Below, in pieces: positions 22,797 to 33,244 of a stretch of 64,000 nucleotides of DNA. The stretch is from Pyropia yezoensis (lineage: Eukaryota; Rhodophyta; Bangiophyceae; Bangiales; Bangiaceae). Each line of letters begins with the position of its first letter. Within the stretch, counting starts at the first letter, position 1. The notes below the pieces were generated by a model. It did no database searches, was not told the origin of the DNA, and saw only the letters and a list, made by a program, of their open reading frames with translations. The translations under genes and the position numbers were made by a program. The stretch lies in contig CM020618.1 in assembly GCA_009829735.1 (NCBI GenBank), positions 22,243,346-22,307,345 of the forward strand, in the 5' to 3' direction.

Positions 22797-23906
22797 TCAC
22801 ATCTCTGCGATAACGTCAGGCCCTCCCATCAACCCGTCAACGTGTAAATCCTGTCGCAGCCATTCGCGATACACGCGACCAAACTGACCCGCGCATTGCT
22901 CTCTGGAAATGCTCGCGAGGCCCACCTCCATCATCAACCGGACATTTTTCCCCATCAAGGAACCGTCAGGCATGGTCACGCCGCCCAGCCGGTCATCCGC
23001 CGACTCCGCCGAGAGCCACGCCTTCAAATTGGAGAAGACCCCCTCAACCGGCGCAAAGTCGGGAGAGTAGGGGGGCAGGCGCAGGACGAGGATGCCGTAT
23101 TCTCGAGCAAGATCGTCGCACTCGTCGGAGTGGATAGCCGCATTGTCGATGAGCAGCACCGACCTCGGCTCCTGCTCGGTCCATCGATTAGCCGGCAGGT
23201 CTGGGTTCCACATGCCCATACTGGGAGCCAGGCGGTGGATAAAAAAGGCCCAGTCCAGGGAGCAGTAGGCCGGAGGCACTGCGCACGTCAGCGTCTCAAC
23301 CACGCCGTCAATAGACACAGCCGCCATGGTAGAAAAGCGGGGGGTTTGGCGAGGGTCCGCAATGAGAGCCTCATCGCGTCTCCCGCGAAGCGCCCACCCG
23401 TACCGCCGGTAGTCGGTAGACCCGTCCTTGTGGACCTCATCAGCGCTCACGATGCACTTGATGGGCACGCGCCTGATGGCGCGGCCGAACGCGCGGCGGC
23501 GCTGGACGTCGCGCTCTCGGAAGTGCGTGATGATCTTTTTGTGCGTGTAGCCCACGGCAGAGAGTACGCGCAGCACAGTGGACGGCGAGTGAGGGAGCCC
23601 CTCCCACCCAGGCAGCCCAGACAGGTGCCTCAAGGTCACTGAGATCTCTCCGAGGAAGGCCTCGGGAGAGTCGACGATCAGCGCCGTCACGGCCTGCAAA
23701 AAGTTGGGGTTGAAAACGGCACAGTCAAAGTGCCGCTGGCCCAGGGAGTCGTCAGGCCAGAACGATCCCGTCTTTTTGTAGACATCGAGCCAGCGCCACA
23801 CGGTAGCCGAGCCGACACCACCCAGGCGCGCTGCTTCAGGCTGCGACATTTCTCCGGCAATGAGCCAGGAGAGGACCAGGACGCGGCGGTCCTCCGGAAA
23901 CGTCAT
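22797..23906 (-). CDS. Tc1/mariner (IS630-type) DDE transposase
   Basis: A DNA transposase of 369 residues, read from the ATG at 23906. The N-terminus looks like a helix-turn-helix (SWLIAGEMSQPEAARLGGV, then ATVWRWLDVYKKTG). The catalytic region shows D (IVSADEVHKDG), D (LLIDNAAIHSD) and E (PPYSPDFAPVEGVFSNLKAW). The second D and the E are 33 residues apart, close to but not equal to the usual 34 of Tc1. The frame is intact with no visible break, so the protein may be active or domesticated. The start was chosen because the homology begins just after this ATG; the 119 upstream codons are low-complexity. It lies divergently from the 24880-26523 gene, and both sit inside the palindrome. Confidence 0.9.
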   Translation of the reverse strand: MTFPEDRRVLVLSWLIAGEMSQPEAARLGGVGSATVWRWLDVYKKTGSFWPDDSLGQRHFDCAVFNPNFLQAVTALIVDSPEAFLGEISVTLRHLSGLPGWEGLPHSPSTVLRVLSAVGYTHKKIITHFRERDVQRRRAFGRAIRRVPIKCIVSADEVHKDGSTDYRRYGWALRGRRDEALIADPRQTPRFSTMAAVSIDGVVETLTCAVPPAYCSLDWAFFIHRLAPSMGMWNPDLPANRWTEQEPRSVLLIDNAAIHSDECDDLAREYGILVLRLPPYSPDFAPVEGVFSNLKAWLSAESADDRLGGVTMPDGSLMGKNVRLMMEVGLASISREQCAGQFGRVYREWLRQDLHVDGLMGGPDVIAEM

Positions 23907-24879
23907 AGCGTCTGAGAAAAAAAGCCGTCTTGGACGCGGCAGGGCAACGCGAGCTCGTCGGCACGGAGCGGAGCCAGGGGTAGACGCAGTGGTGGAATGA
24001 GGGTTTGTGAAGGGGCTGTGCGGCTGCCTAGCCGGCTGAGAACGGGAAAGGTAAGGGGAAAGGCAGGAAAGTGGGTGTCGCGCACGAGAGTGGAAAAGCG
24101 AGCGCTGAGACAGAGGGCCTGGCCTGGGCGTCAGGCAGCACCCAGCAACCGCGTGAGTGCTTCCCGTGCTGCCGCCAGGCGCTCGCCACGAGAAGTGAAA
24201 GGGCGATTGTAAAAAGTGAAAAGTGACGAGAACACCGACTGACAGGTCCGGGAAGTCTGGCACCCATGCATGCGAGCAAAGAATCGACCTACGTTTTGGC
24301 GCTGTGGGATTTCTCTGGGAGAAGCCCTGTCAAACTTCAAAAACACTGTGCCGGTCGTCCATTGGTCAATCAGATCAGTTTGCGCTCCCACGCATGTCCT
24401 TCCCAGTCGAGCTGCTTCTGTGTCCACTGCCCTTCTGGAAGGTCCAGAGGTCCCTTCTCCGGCGGGGCGGTGCCTCAGGGTGAGTTGCCATAAGCAAAAA
24501 AAAACGTCTACGTTCAGGGATGGCCTGAAGGGCATCGACCATGTTTTGCCTGACATTCTCCTCGTCCTTCCCAGTCAGGCTGCACCGCGCCACCCCACAC
24601 CCCAGGGGGCCTCGCACTGCCTCGACGGGGCCCCCCCTCTGCCCCTAACGCAGCTTGCCGCGCACGGCGCGTCCCCACCCGCCGTCCCCACCTTGTGCCA
24701 CTGTCCACAACGCGCTCCTGGGGCCGCGCCCCCACAACCCCACCGTCGCTTCCCCACGAGTCCGCTGCCTGACGCCTCAGGTCTGGCGAGCCTCTCGCCG
24801 CGCTTCCTCTCACCTCCTTCGCGCTTCCGTGCTCGGCGGCACTTCCTGCTTGTGTGGGGACCCTTGGAGACTCCCTCCG
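23907..24879. other. Divergent intergenic region between transposase and Cys-rich gene
   Basis: A 973-base interval separating two divergently oriented genes inside the palindrome. No clear TATA box or other promoter motif was found. It could carry promoters in both directions, judged only from position. Confidence 0.4.
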
Positions 24880-26523
24880 ATGGCCGCACGCCGGCGCGGC
24901 CATCCCACGTGCGGGTTTTGCGGTTTTCAGGCGGCGGAGGGAACGCCCAAGCATGACGCTCGCAACTGCGACATGGCGACTGTGGAGTGTCGCTGCAACC
25001 TGCAGCCGGGAGATGCGCTTCTCTTGGGCCCTGCGGGCTGTGACTCTAAGTCGTGCCCACGCAGCGACTCGTCCAAGAAGCAGTTGCGCTGCGCCCTCTG
25101 TCTTCAAGATGGTCACGAGCCGATGACCATCCGTTATGGGGCAATTTATGAGACGGTACGTTATCGCCTGGCGCAAGCAGTGGCGTGCACGAGCGAGAGG
25201 TTCCAGAAGAGAAGGGAGCTGGTGGTACAGTACCTCAAACGTGGTGCGGGGGAGCACGCTGCGGCGGGGGCGGTGGCAGGATCAGCCAGGGGGGGGGGGG
25301 GGGGGGGGGGGACGAGGCGAACTCCCCATGTGGCACACGTCCCATCATGGTGCCGTATGCAGAGCGTGTCAATGGTGCTTTCCACTCCCTTTTTCGTTGG
25401 CACGTAGTCTGACTTTCGTCTCGACGTTTTGTGAGCTTTCAACAACCCATCCTGTTTTTTTTTTATTCACGCGAGTCATTCACGTGCCCTCCAGGCTGTG
25501 GTGAAAGACCGCAACGTCGTACGGCGGAAGCGAGCTTTTCGTTTGACGCCGGCAGTCATGGTGTGCAACGCGCCCAGCTTGACCGCCGAGTACATCCAGC
25601 TGGCGCGCGTGGCGAGCCAGACGCGTTACGCTGCGCATGCTGCCGCTGCGCGCAAGCTCGCAGCCACGAAGGCACGCCTCCACTTTGCGCACGAGGCGGG
25701 GAGGACCAGCAGCAGCAGCTCTGTTGAGGAGGGGGGGAGGGGCGGTGGGCCTGCTGCCGCCGTGCCGTCCCGTCGAAAGGCGCTTTCAGAGGTTGAATGC
25801 ATGTCTGTTGACCTGGACAACCTGGCGGAGATTGCCAGCGGAAGCGGAAAGAGCTCGTCGACGACGCACAAGGACAACATGGCGGTCCTGCGCGCCGCTT
25901 ACCAGCGACGCGTTGCTGGGAAGTCTCCCGTTGCAGCAAAGCTACTGGCGGCCGCCGACCAGTCTGGAGGCCTGCCTGCCCCCCCTCCAGACGCCGATGC
26001 AGAGGGTGGACGCGGTGCACTGGTCGCCGGGGGAGACCCCCTGCGGCAGATCCAGCGCTGCTTATCTGCCCAGGCGGCCTCTCGATCAGCCACGCGTGCG
26101 ATGGTTCTGGGGTCCTCGCCGATGCAGCTGCGCGGGCCGAGCAGCCGTGACGGTGGGCGGCTGGGGGCCAATGGTGTTGTTGATACACTTGGGATTGTTG
26201 CGGATGGTGCCGCAGCCGCAGGTGCTGCGCCCGACTTGCCTGTGTCGAGGTATGGGCGGGTTGTGGACATGGATGGGGCTGGTGTGTTCACCGTATTCGA
26301 GGAGGACTACCAGCCGAAGACAGACGTGGCGTACTTGGACCTGGTCAAGAAGGTAATGATCAATGAACGGCTGTCTGGGATGGTCGTTGTGGGGGAGGGT
26401 ACTACCGTCCACGAGCTGGTCGATCTTTTTCGCCCCGCCATGACGAGCGCCGACCAGTGGTCCTTTGGTCAAAGGAAGGCCCTCGAGTCGTTCTTCCGTC
26501 GTTGCCGCTCTGGGCGCTCTTGA
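24880..26523 (+). CDS. Two-exon gene for a Cys-rich N-terminus protein, function unknown
   Basis: Proposed exons are 24880-25155 and 25495-26523, with a 339-base intron that starts GTACGT and ends CCTCCAG, phase 0. The product is about 434 residues. The first exon is rich in Cys and His: C11-x2-C14, H25, C30, C37-x-C39, C54, C59, C71-x2-C74 and H79, which suggests zinc binding. The second exon is Ala/Ser-rich in the middle and ends with a more ordered segment (DYQPKTDVAYLDLVKKVMI, FGQRKALESFFRR). I recognise no family. It faces away from the Tc1-like transposase at 22797-23906 and sits between the same palindrome arms, so it may be a transposon partner gene or a captured host gene. The intron contains a long G run that could hide an assembly error. 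Confidence 0.55.
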
Positions 26524-27504
26524 GGGTCTTGTGCTTTTCATGGATTTTCCCCTCGCGGGTTATGGCATTTTGCCTTTCATGTCAGATATTTCGCCACCTC
26601 CAAACTTTTGCAGCCGCTTTCGTCACATCACGATGGCCCTCGGACCGTCCTATGTCCGCGCGCGCTCGCTTGCGCATTGCCCCGCTCGCCAACACCTCGC
26701 CGGCCTCTCCCCCGTGCGTTTCCCTGTCACATCACCGCGCCCTACTCTGTTCACTTATTGCCCTCACTTGTCTGGTGAACCCCACCTTCGCACAACCGCT
26801 TAGTCATGCAGCAGTCTGTCCGAGACAATTCTAGAGGCAGTCTCTCGCGCTCTCCACTTCCCTCCAGCATATACAAGCGGCCGTGCCCATGCGCGCTTCA
26901 GAGTACAGCACGGCGCGCAGCACGATTGCCAATGTGGGTCGCCCCAGCACAAGCTGCCGATAAAAGCTGGATACCGATCGTCAACGGTACGGAGCGCGAA
27001 GGCATGCATGCAGGCCTGCAGGTACACTAAGCTCCAATGCTACGTCTGCGGAGTATCGAACCCGTCACACCCCGCCCGCCATGAATCGCCTATACCAGTG
27101 CAACCGAAAGCAAGTAAACAACCGTCCCCCGATACACACACTCACAAGTCACGAGGCGAGTTCCCATCCAGTACCGCTTCTACTGCCGACCCGCCGCGTT
27201 CTCACGCCACTCAAAAGCGGCGCTGCCGCCACTGGATGGTTTGGATCCCTGTACCGACCATCGCAGAGTGGCGATGCAGGTCGTGCTCCGTCGCCTCCGT
27301 CAAAAGTTGGCCAATCGGCAATCAGGGGGAAGGTCCTCTGTGACGTGCGGCACAAGCTCCCCCCGCGTGCGTGCGGTGCAGCTGGGCGACGCGCTCTTTC
27401 CTTTCCTGCAACTGCGCCGGGTGGTTGACCGCGTCGGCGCAACAAGCAAGTGTCGATGAGCATGCGAGGTCGACGCGGGTGGAGCGCAGCAGCGGACGCG
27501 GGCA
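26524..27504. other. Interval without recognised gene
   Basis: This is the downstream flank of the Cys-rich gene up to the right palindrome region. Short open frames occur but none has a recognisable motif. A TATA-like ATATACAA lies near 26870. Confidence 0.4.
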
Positions 27505-29682
27505 TTGGAAAGTTCTTCACAGGCCCTTCAATGTTCAACAATGGGACAGAGAAAAACAATGCCAAGGAAAAGAGCACAAAACAATGCACGTAGAAAAGTG
27601 AGGGGTCATGAAAAACGACGGGCTGATGCAAAGAATCAAGAAAGGAAACACAAAGAATCAAAAAACGTCGGCAGCCGCGGCGCTCACACCAGCTATGAGA
27701 CAGGAGGACAGTCAAGCGCACCACAGGAGACACACTGGCAGGTAGCACGCGACGTCTGGCGACGCGGCAGGCAGACGCCATGGGCTTGGCGTGGGCGGAT
27801 ACGGGTAACTGGGCGACGCCGGCCTTGCCGCCGCTGCCGCCTCCGTGCCGCGGCCGCCGCGGGGGTCGTCACCCCCCCACGACCTCCGCGGCCGGCAGCC
27901 ACGCCCCACCGCGCGACCGGCGTGGCGGTGGGGATGGCGGCGGCGGCGGTGGCGGCCGCGGCAAAAAAAAGCTGCCATCGCCCCCCCCAACAACCACGAG
28001 CGCCGGCACCCAGCCAGAAAGAGGACCATCACACCGTCGCACACCTCCAATGGCCCCCCCACCGGCACTCCGCACAGCACACCCCCGCACAGCATCCCCC
28101 CGATTACCCCCCCCTACAACCGCGCCCCCCCCCACAACAGCACTGCCACCGTGACGCCGCCGCGACGCCCACCTTGCCACTGCTGCCGCTTCCTTGCCGC
28201 CACCACCGCGGGGGTCGTCTCTCTCCCGCAACCGCCACGGCCGGCAGCCAAGCCCCACCGCGCCACCGGCGTGGTGGTCGCTGCGGCGGCGGCGGGGGTG
28301 GCGGCGGCGGCGGCAGCAAAAAGAGGCCGCGGCCCCCCCCCACCACCACGAGCACCAGCTCCCAGCGGAAGAGGACCACCGCACCGCCGCGCACCGCCAG
28401 GAGCCCAACCACCAGCACCCCCCACAGCACCCCCCCCCGGAGCCTCTCCCGCAGCACCCCCCCCCAACAGCCCCGCCACCCCCCACAACAGCACCGCCGC
28501 CGTGTCGCCGCCGCGTCGCCGACCTTGCTGCCGCTGCCGCTTTCTTGCCGCCGAGAGGCGCGGGAACGGGGGCCGCGCAGGGGCAGGCGCGGGCATTGGA
28601 AAGTTCTTCACAGGCCCTTCAATGTTCAACAATGGGACAGAGAAAAACAATGCCAAGGAAAAGAGCACAAAACAATGCACGTAGAAAAGTGAGGGGTCAT
28701 GAAAAACGACGGGCTGATGCAAAGAATCAAGAAGGAAACACAAAGAATCAAAAAACGTCGGCAGCCGCGGCGCTCACACCAGCTATGAGACAGGAGGACA
28801 GTCAAGCGCACCACAGGAGACACACTGGCAGGTAGCACGCGACGTCTGGCGACGCGGCAGGCAGACGCCATGGGCTTGGCGTGGGCGGATAGGGGTAACT
28901 GGGCGACGCCGGCCTTGCCGCCGTTGCCGCCTCCGTGCCGCGGCCGCCGCGGGGGTCGTCACCCCCCCACGACCTCCGCGGCCGGCAGCCACGCCCCACC
29001 GCGCGACCGGCGTGGCGGTGGGGATGGCGGCGGCGGCGGTGGCGGCCGTGGCAAAAAAAAGCTGCCATCGCCCCCCCCAAACAACCACGAGCGCCGGCAC
29101 CCAGCCAGAAAGAGGACCATCACACCGTCGCACACCTCCAATGGCCCCCCCACCGGCACCCCGCACAGCACACCCCCCCACAGCATCCCCCCAATTACCC
29201 CCCCCCACACCCCCGCCCCCCCCCACAACAGCACCGCTGCCGTGACGCCGACGCGACGACGATCTTGATTCTGCTGCCGCTGCCTTGCCGCCCCCACCGC
29301 GGGGGTTGTCCCTCCCCCGCAACCGCCACGGCCGGCAGCCACGCCCCACCGCGCCACCGGCGTGGTGGTCGCTGCGGCGGCGGCGGGGGTGGCGGCGGCG
29401 GGCAAAAAAAAAAAAAGCGGCGGCCCCCCCCCACCACCACGAGCACCAGCTCCCAGGCGGGAAAGAGGACCACCGCACCGCCGCGCACCGCCAGCAGCCC
29501 CCCCACCACCACCCGCCACAGCCCCCCCCCTCTCAGCCTCTCCTGCAGCTCCCCCCCACACAGCCCCGCCACCCCCCACAACAGCACCGCCGCCGTGTCG
29601 CCGCCGCGTCGCCGACCTTGCTGCCGCTGCCGCTTTCTTGCCGCCGAGAGTCGCGGGGACGGGGGCGGGTGCCGCGGCGGAG
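27505..29682 (-). repeat. Direct tandem duplication of about 1089 bp in the right arm
   Basis: 27505-28593 and 28594-29682 repeat each other head to tail. Each starts GGCATTGGAAAGTTCTTCAC and then runs through the AT-richer spacer and two GC-rich subunits. The left arm has only one copy of the spacer (21296-21580). The two copies are almost identical in the spacer, so the duplication is recent or reflects an assembly problem. Confidence 0.75.
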
Positions 29683-30304
29683 GATGGGGCGGGCGATGGA
29701 AGCGCGCGGCAACGATGGCGCGTACGACGGTGGGGTGGCAGTGGCCGCAGGCGACGGGATGCCGACGGCGGTGGGGGGGTACGGGCGGTGACCGGGAGCA
29801 GGGAGCTGGAGAGCGAGGGGGTTTTGGTGACGCAAAAAAACCAGGGGGAACATCCTGCAACGTAGCGCAGCCAAGGCCTCATTGCGTGGGGCGTACACCC
29901 TTTTCTCCCGTGCTTTTTTAGGCCCGCACGCTGTCGGGCGAGCTCAGTCGGTACGTAGCAGACTACGCCCCGCGGCATGAAAAGTGTGCTCCACTTTTCC
30001 AGGGCCGGCGAACGTTTGGCGCCGGCGTTCTGCTCCAAGTCAGGTCGCTTTGGAGAATCTGGGACCTGGCTCTCTGTGAGTGCCCAAGACCAGCGTTGGG
30101 AAAAGCGTTGGGGACGCTGATCGTTCTTTTTGACAATGAGGGCTGACGCGCATCGCGCTTTGAAAAGATCGGAGCCTTCGTTGTGCTTTCACCTGAGACA
30201 CTTCAAAAAAGCACTCAAAAGGCTCCAAAAACACGAAAGTACCGGGGCGGGGGGGGCGGCGGCCGAGTGCCCCTGAACGGCAGTGCTGCGTCAGTCGCAG
30301 CGCC
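28130..30304 (-). repeat. Right arm of the large inverted repeat (palindrome)
   Basis: Inverted counterpart of 19864-22040. Paired positions sum to about 50168. The outer 1.7 kb is nearly identical between arms, including the ends at 19864 and 30304. The arms enclose about 6 kb that contains the Tc1/mariner-type transposase and the Cys-rich gene. No target-site duplication is visible outside the ends (GGGCAT on the left, AAAACG on the right). Confidence 0.85.
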
Positions 30305-31497
30305 AAAACGCTTCGCGGCGCCCCCCTTGGTTGGCCTCGTATCCCGCCGGCCGCCTCCCGGGACACGAGCGGAGGCAAAGGCGGGACGGGACTGCCCGAG
30401 CGCTGTGTACCGCGAGGTACTGGGTGTCCCTCACTCGCGATCCTGCCCGGCACGCCGGGCAGGGACCTGGGGAAAGGGCGGGGCGCTCCCACCGGTACCA
30501 GCCTCGCGGTGCGGCACGTAGGATTCAGAACTGTAGGGTTCGGCCCTCACGGTTGCGGGCCTGTGCAGGGCTGCGTGAAAGAGCAAAACAGAGCCGTAAG
30601 GGCTCCACCGCCTGTCGCACAGGGGGCTGGGGCCAGACTGGTGTTTATTTGCTTAGAACCCTCGCAGCAACAGCAGCCGTATCAGTAGCAGTCCGTGGAG
30701 ACATCAAGAGAGGCGTTTTGTCATGTTTTAGAGCTCCAGAACTGGTTGCACCTCTGGCGACAAGCTGTCCTCTTTCCTACGGCCCGTTGGACCATTAATC
30801 GCAGCCAGGGCAGCCGGCAGCGATCGTGCCAAGTGGGGGTTGTCTCTCCATCCCGCGAGCGTGGAGAGGCGTCCAGCCCGCGCTGGGCTGGCGACATAAG
30901 TTCCCGGAGAGGGGGCGGTTAGCGGTAGCCTGGCGACAGACCCGGCCTGTCCTTTCTCATCTGCTCTGTGCACATGCGGGGGGCGGTCGCAAGGAAGACG
31001 TCAGTGCGGGAAGGCAGAGACCAAGCAGGGGAGATGAAGTGGAAAGAAGGGCGGAGGGCACCTTTGCCACGTCACTCGATCTGTGCTGTGCTGCTGTGCC
31101 CACGTGGGAAGGACTTCATCATTGCAATACTGCTGCTGTGGCTGCTGTGAGCCCTTCACAGCAATCCGGGCAGCTGCCCGGAGCAGAAGAGGATCCCGGT
31201 CCGAGCTCAGGGACCAATCAGAGAAGCGTGATCGCCTCCATTGTTCTGGGTTTTTGCTGTGAGCATGTCACAGCAGGTCTGGGCAGTTCACAACAGATCC
31301 GAACGAACTGGACGGAGGGTGCAGATCCGGGTTTCTGGCCCACGTGGCCAGCGCCTTGTCAGACGTCCTTCACTTTGTGCGTCGATCCGCCTCTCTTTGC
31401 ACCTCAGACCGATTCGTTGCAGCCGTCTGTGGCAACATCATCTGAGTAGCCAATAAAAACGCGCGCGTGAAATTTACAGCGCTGACAATTGCGGGAC
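30305..31497. other. Interval without recognised gene, ends at assembly gap
   Basis: Open frames here show no known motif. A CCAATAAAA sequence lies near 31449. Nothing else is supported. Confidence 0.4.
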
Positions 31498-31997
31498 NNN
31501 NNNNNNNNNNNNNNNNNNNNNNNNNNNNNNNNNNNNNNNNNNNNNNNNNNNNNNNNNNNNNNNNNNNNNNNNNNNNNNNNNNNNNNNNNNNNNNNNNNNN
31601 NNNNNNNNNNNNNNNNNNNNNNNNNNNNNNNNNNNNNNNNNNNNNNNNNNNNNNNNNNNNNNNNNNNNNNNNNNNNNNNNNNNNNNNNNNNNNNNNNNNN
31701 NNNNNNNNNNNNNNNNNNNNNNNNNNNNNNNNNNNNNNNNNNNNNNNNNNNNNNNNNNNNNNNNNNNNNNNNNNNNNNNNNNNNNNNNNNNNNNNNNNNN
31801 NNNNNNNNNNNNNNNNNNNNNNNNNNNNNNNNNNNNNNNNNNNNNNNNNNNNNNNNNNNNNNNNNNNNNNNNNNNNNNNNNNNNNNNNNNNNNNNNNNNN
31901 NNNNNNNNNNNNNNNNNNNNNNNNNNNNNNNNNNNNNNNNNNNNNNNNNNNNNNNNNNNNNNNNNNNNNNNNNNNNNNNNNNNNNNNNNNNNNNNNN
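31498..31997. other. Assembly gap (500 N)
   Basis: Exactly 500 unknown bases, probably a gap of arbitrary length. The gag-side body of the retrotransposon to its right runs into it. Confidence 1.
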
Positions 31998-33244
31998 GGT
32001 ACTTCAGGCGTCGGCACCTCGGGAACCCGAGTTGCCTGGCCTCCTTCGTCGTGGGGGTACTGTGAGAGGGTACCCCCTCCCCCATTAACCGACTCTCCAC
32101 CGGCGTAAGTATCCGCCCGGTCGTGTCCGCGGAGTCTGCTTCGGGTGCTTCGAGCGTATCGCTCCGTGTGACTCCGTTCCAACTCTGCCGACGAGTCGGA
32201 TCCATACCCCATTGTGTCCGGGTGCTGTCCGGGAGTTGCTGCGCCGGGGTCGACCCGGTGGACTCCGAAGGTAGTCCGGCCGGTTCAAACCGTACCGGTG
32301 TGGGAGGAACACGACGGGTCCCGTCGCGTGACGTGTTGGCATCAACACTGCCATTGCGTCCTCCGTCCGCTCCTGGCGAGCGTCGAGTCCGTAAAACCGG
32401 GCCTCGATGCGGGCCAATGATGCCATCAGGGAATCCCCTGGTGAAGGAGGCGGCGGAGTGAGGTCGGTCGACGACAGTTGAGGCGGGCCCCCGCCTCCTG
32501 CCGTCCGAGCCGTGCCAAACGTCGATCCGGCACCGGAAAGCCTTGGCGTCTCAATGTTGCCGATCGGGTTCCCGATCCCGGTTCCCGTAGTCACCTCCGG
32601 AATCGGCGTCGACGCCGATCCGTCATCTTGAACGTTCCCCGTCTCTGGGTAGACGTAATCACAATCAGTCAACCGACGTAACAATCACCACGAATAAGAG
32701 AGCGAGGGGATAGATTGGGGAGAGTAACAGTAGATCACAGTCAAAGGTAAAAACTCAACACAATCGATCAGGTCGCAACACCACGAGTACAAGAAAAGGA
32801 CCGGATCCCTATCCGTGTGCCAGGGCCGAAGACGGCGTCACCACAAGGGTGACGGAAACCCGTCCCCTGCTGCTCCACCAATGTAGCACAATAGGAATCC
32901 GTCGCACGTCCACTCTCAGGGAGCACTCACCAAGGGGGATCGGCACCAACGTCACCGGGAGGCCAAGGTTGCTGTCCTTGGAGCGCAAGCCACGGGACCA
33001 AGATGGGAGCCCAAAAGAGAGGGGTTTGTTGTTCTGCCTTGGCCGGCGGTGGATTCGCCGCCGGCCCCCACGATATAAACCCTCGGAGAGACACTAAACT
33101 ACCCTCCACCCCAAGATGCAAGTCCCTCTGGTCATATGTAACTTATAGATACCGTGACCAGTACGGACTATCAAATTGAAAGCCAAGGATTAAAAGTAGC
33201 CCCCCTAATATTAGGGTCACAATACGGCCAACCATATTGCTACA
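31998..33244 (-). mobile_element. Ty3/gypsy retrotransposon 5' end, leftward (element 4, LTR family B)
   Basis: On the minus strand this has the 5' LTR (33244-32882, 363 bp), then a primer-binding site complementary to a tRNA 3' end (about 32880-32863, TGGTGGAGCAGCAGGGG), a leader, and the start of a gag-like region (from about 32684). It then enters the gap. The LTR matches 10528-10891. The rest of the element is not in the window. Fossil or incomplete. Confidence 0.8.
32882..33244 (-). repeat. Family B LTR (5' LTR of element 4)
   Basis: It starts TGTAGCAATATGG and ends TGTGCTACA on the minus strand, and is directly followed by a primer-binding site, which shows that it is the 5' copy. On the plus strand it contains the text ACGATATAAACCCTC, a possible TATA region on either strand. 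Confidence 0.85.

Noticed and set aside
22770-24241. Terminal inverted repeat CAGTNNGTGTTC around the Tc1-type transposase
   Set aside because: Only 10 of 12 bases match, no TA duplication at either end; too weak to define an element.
19864-30304. Palindrome as a Polinton/Maverick
   Set aside because: No DNA polymerase B, retroviral-like integrase, capsid or packaging ATPase was seen between the arms.
30725-30745. GTTTTAGAGCTCCAG resembles the start of a type II CRISPR repeat
   Set aside because: A single occurrence with no array, spacers or cas gene, in eukaryotic DNA; chance match.
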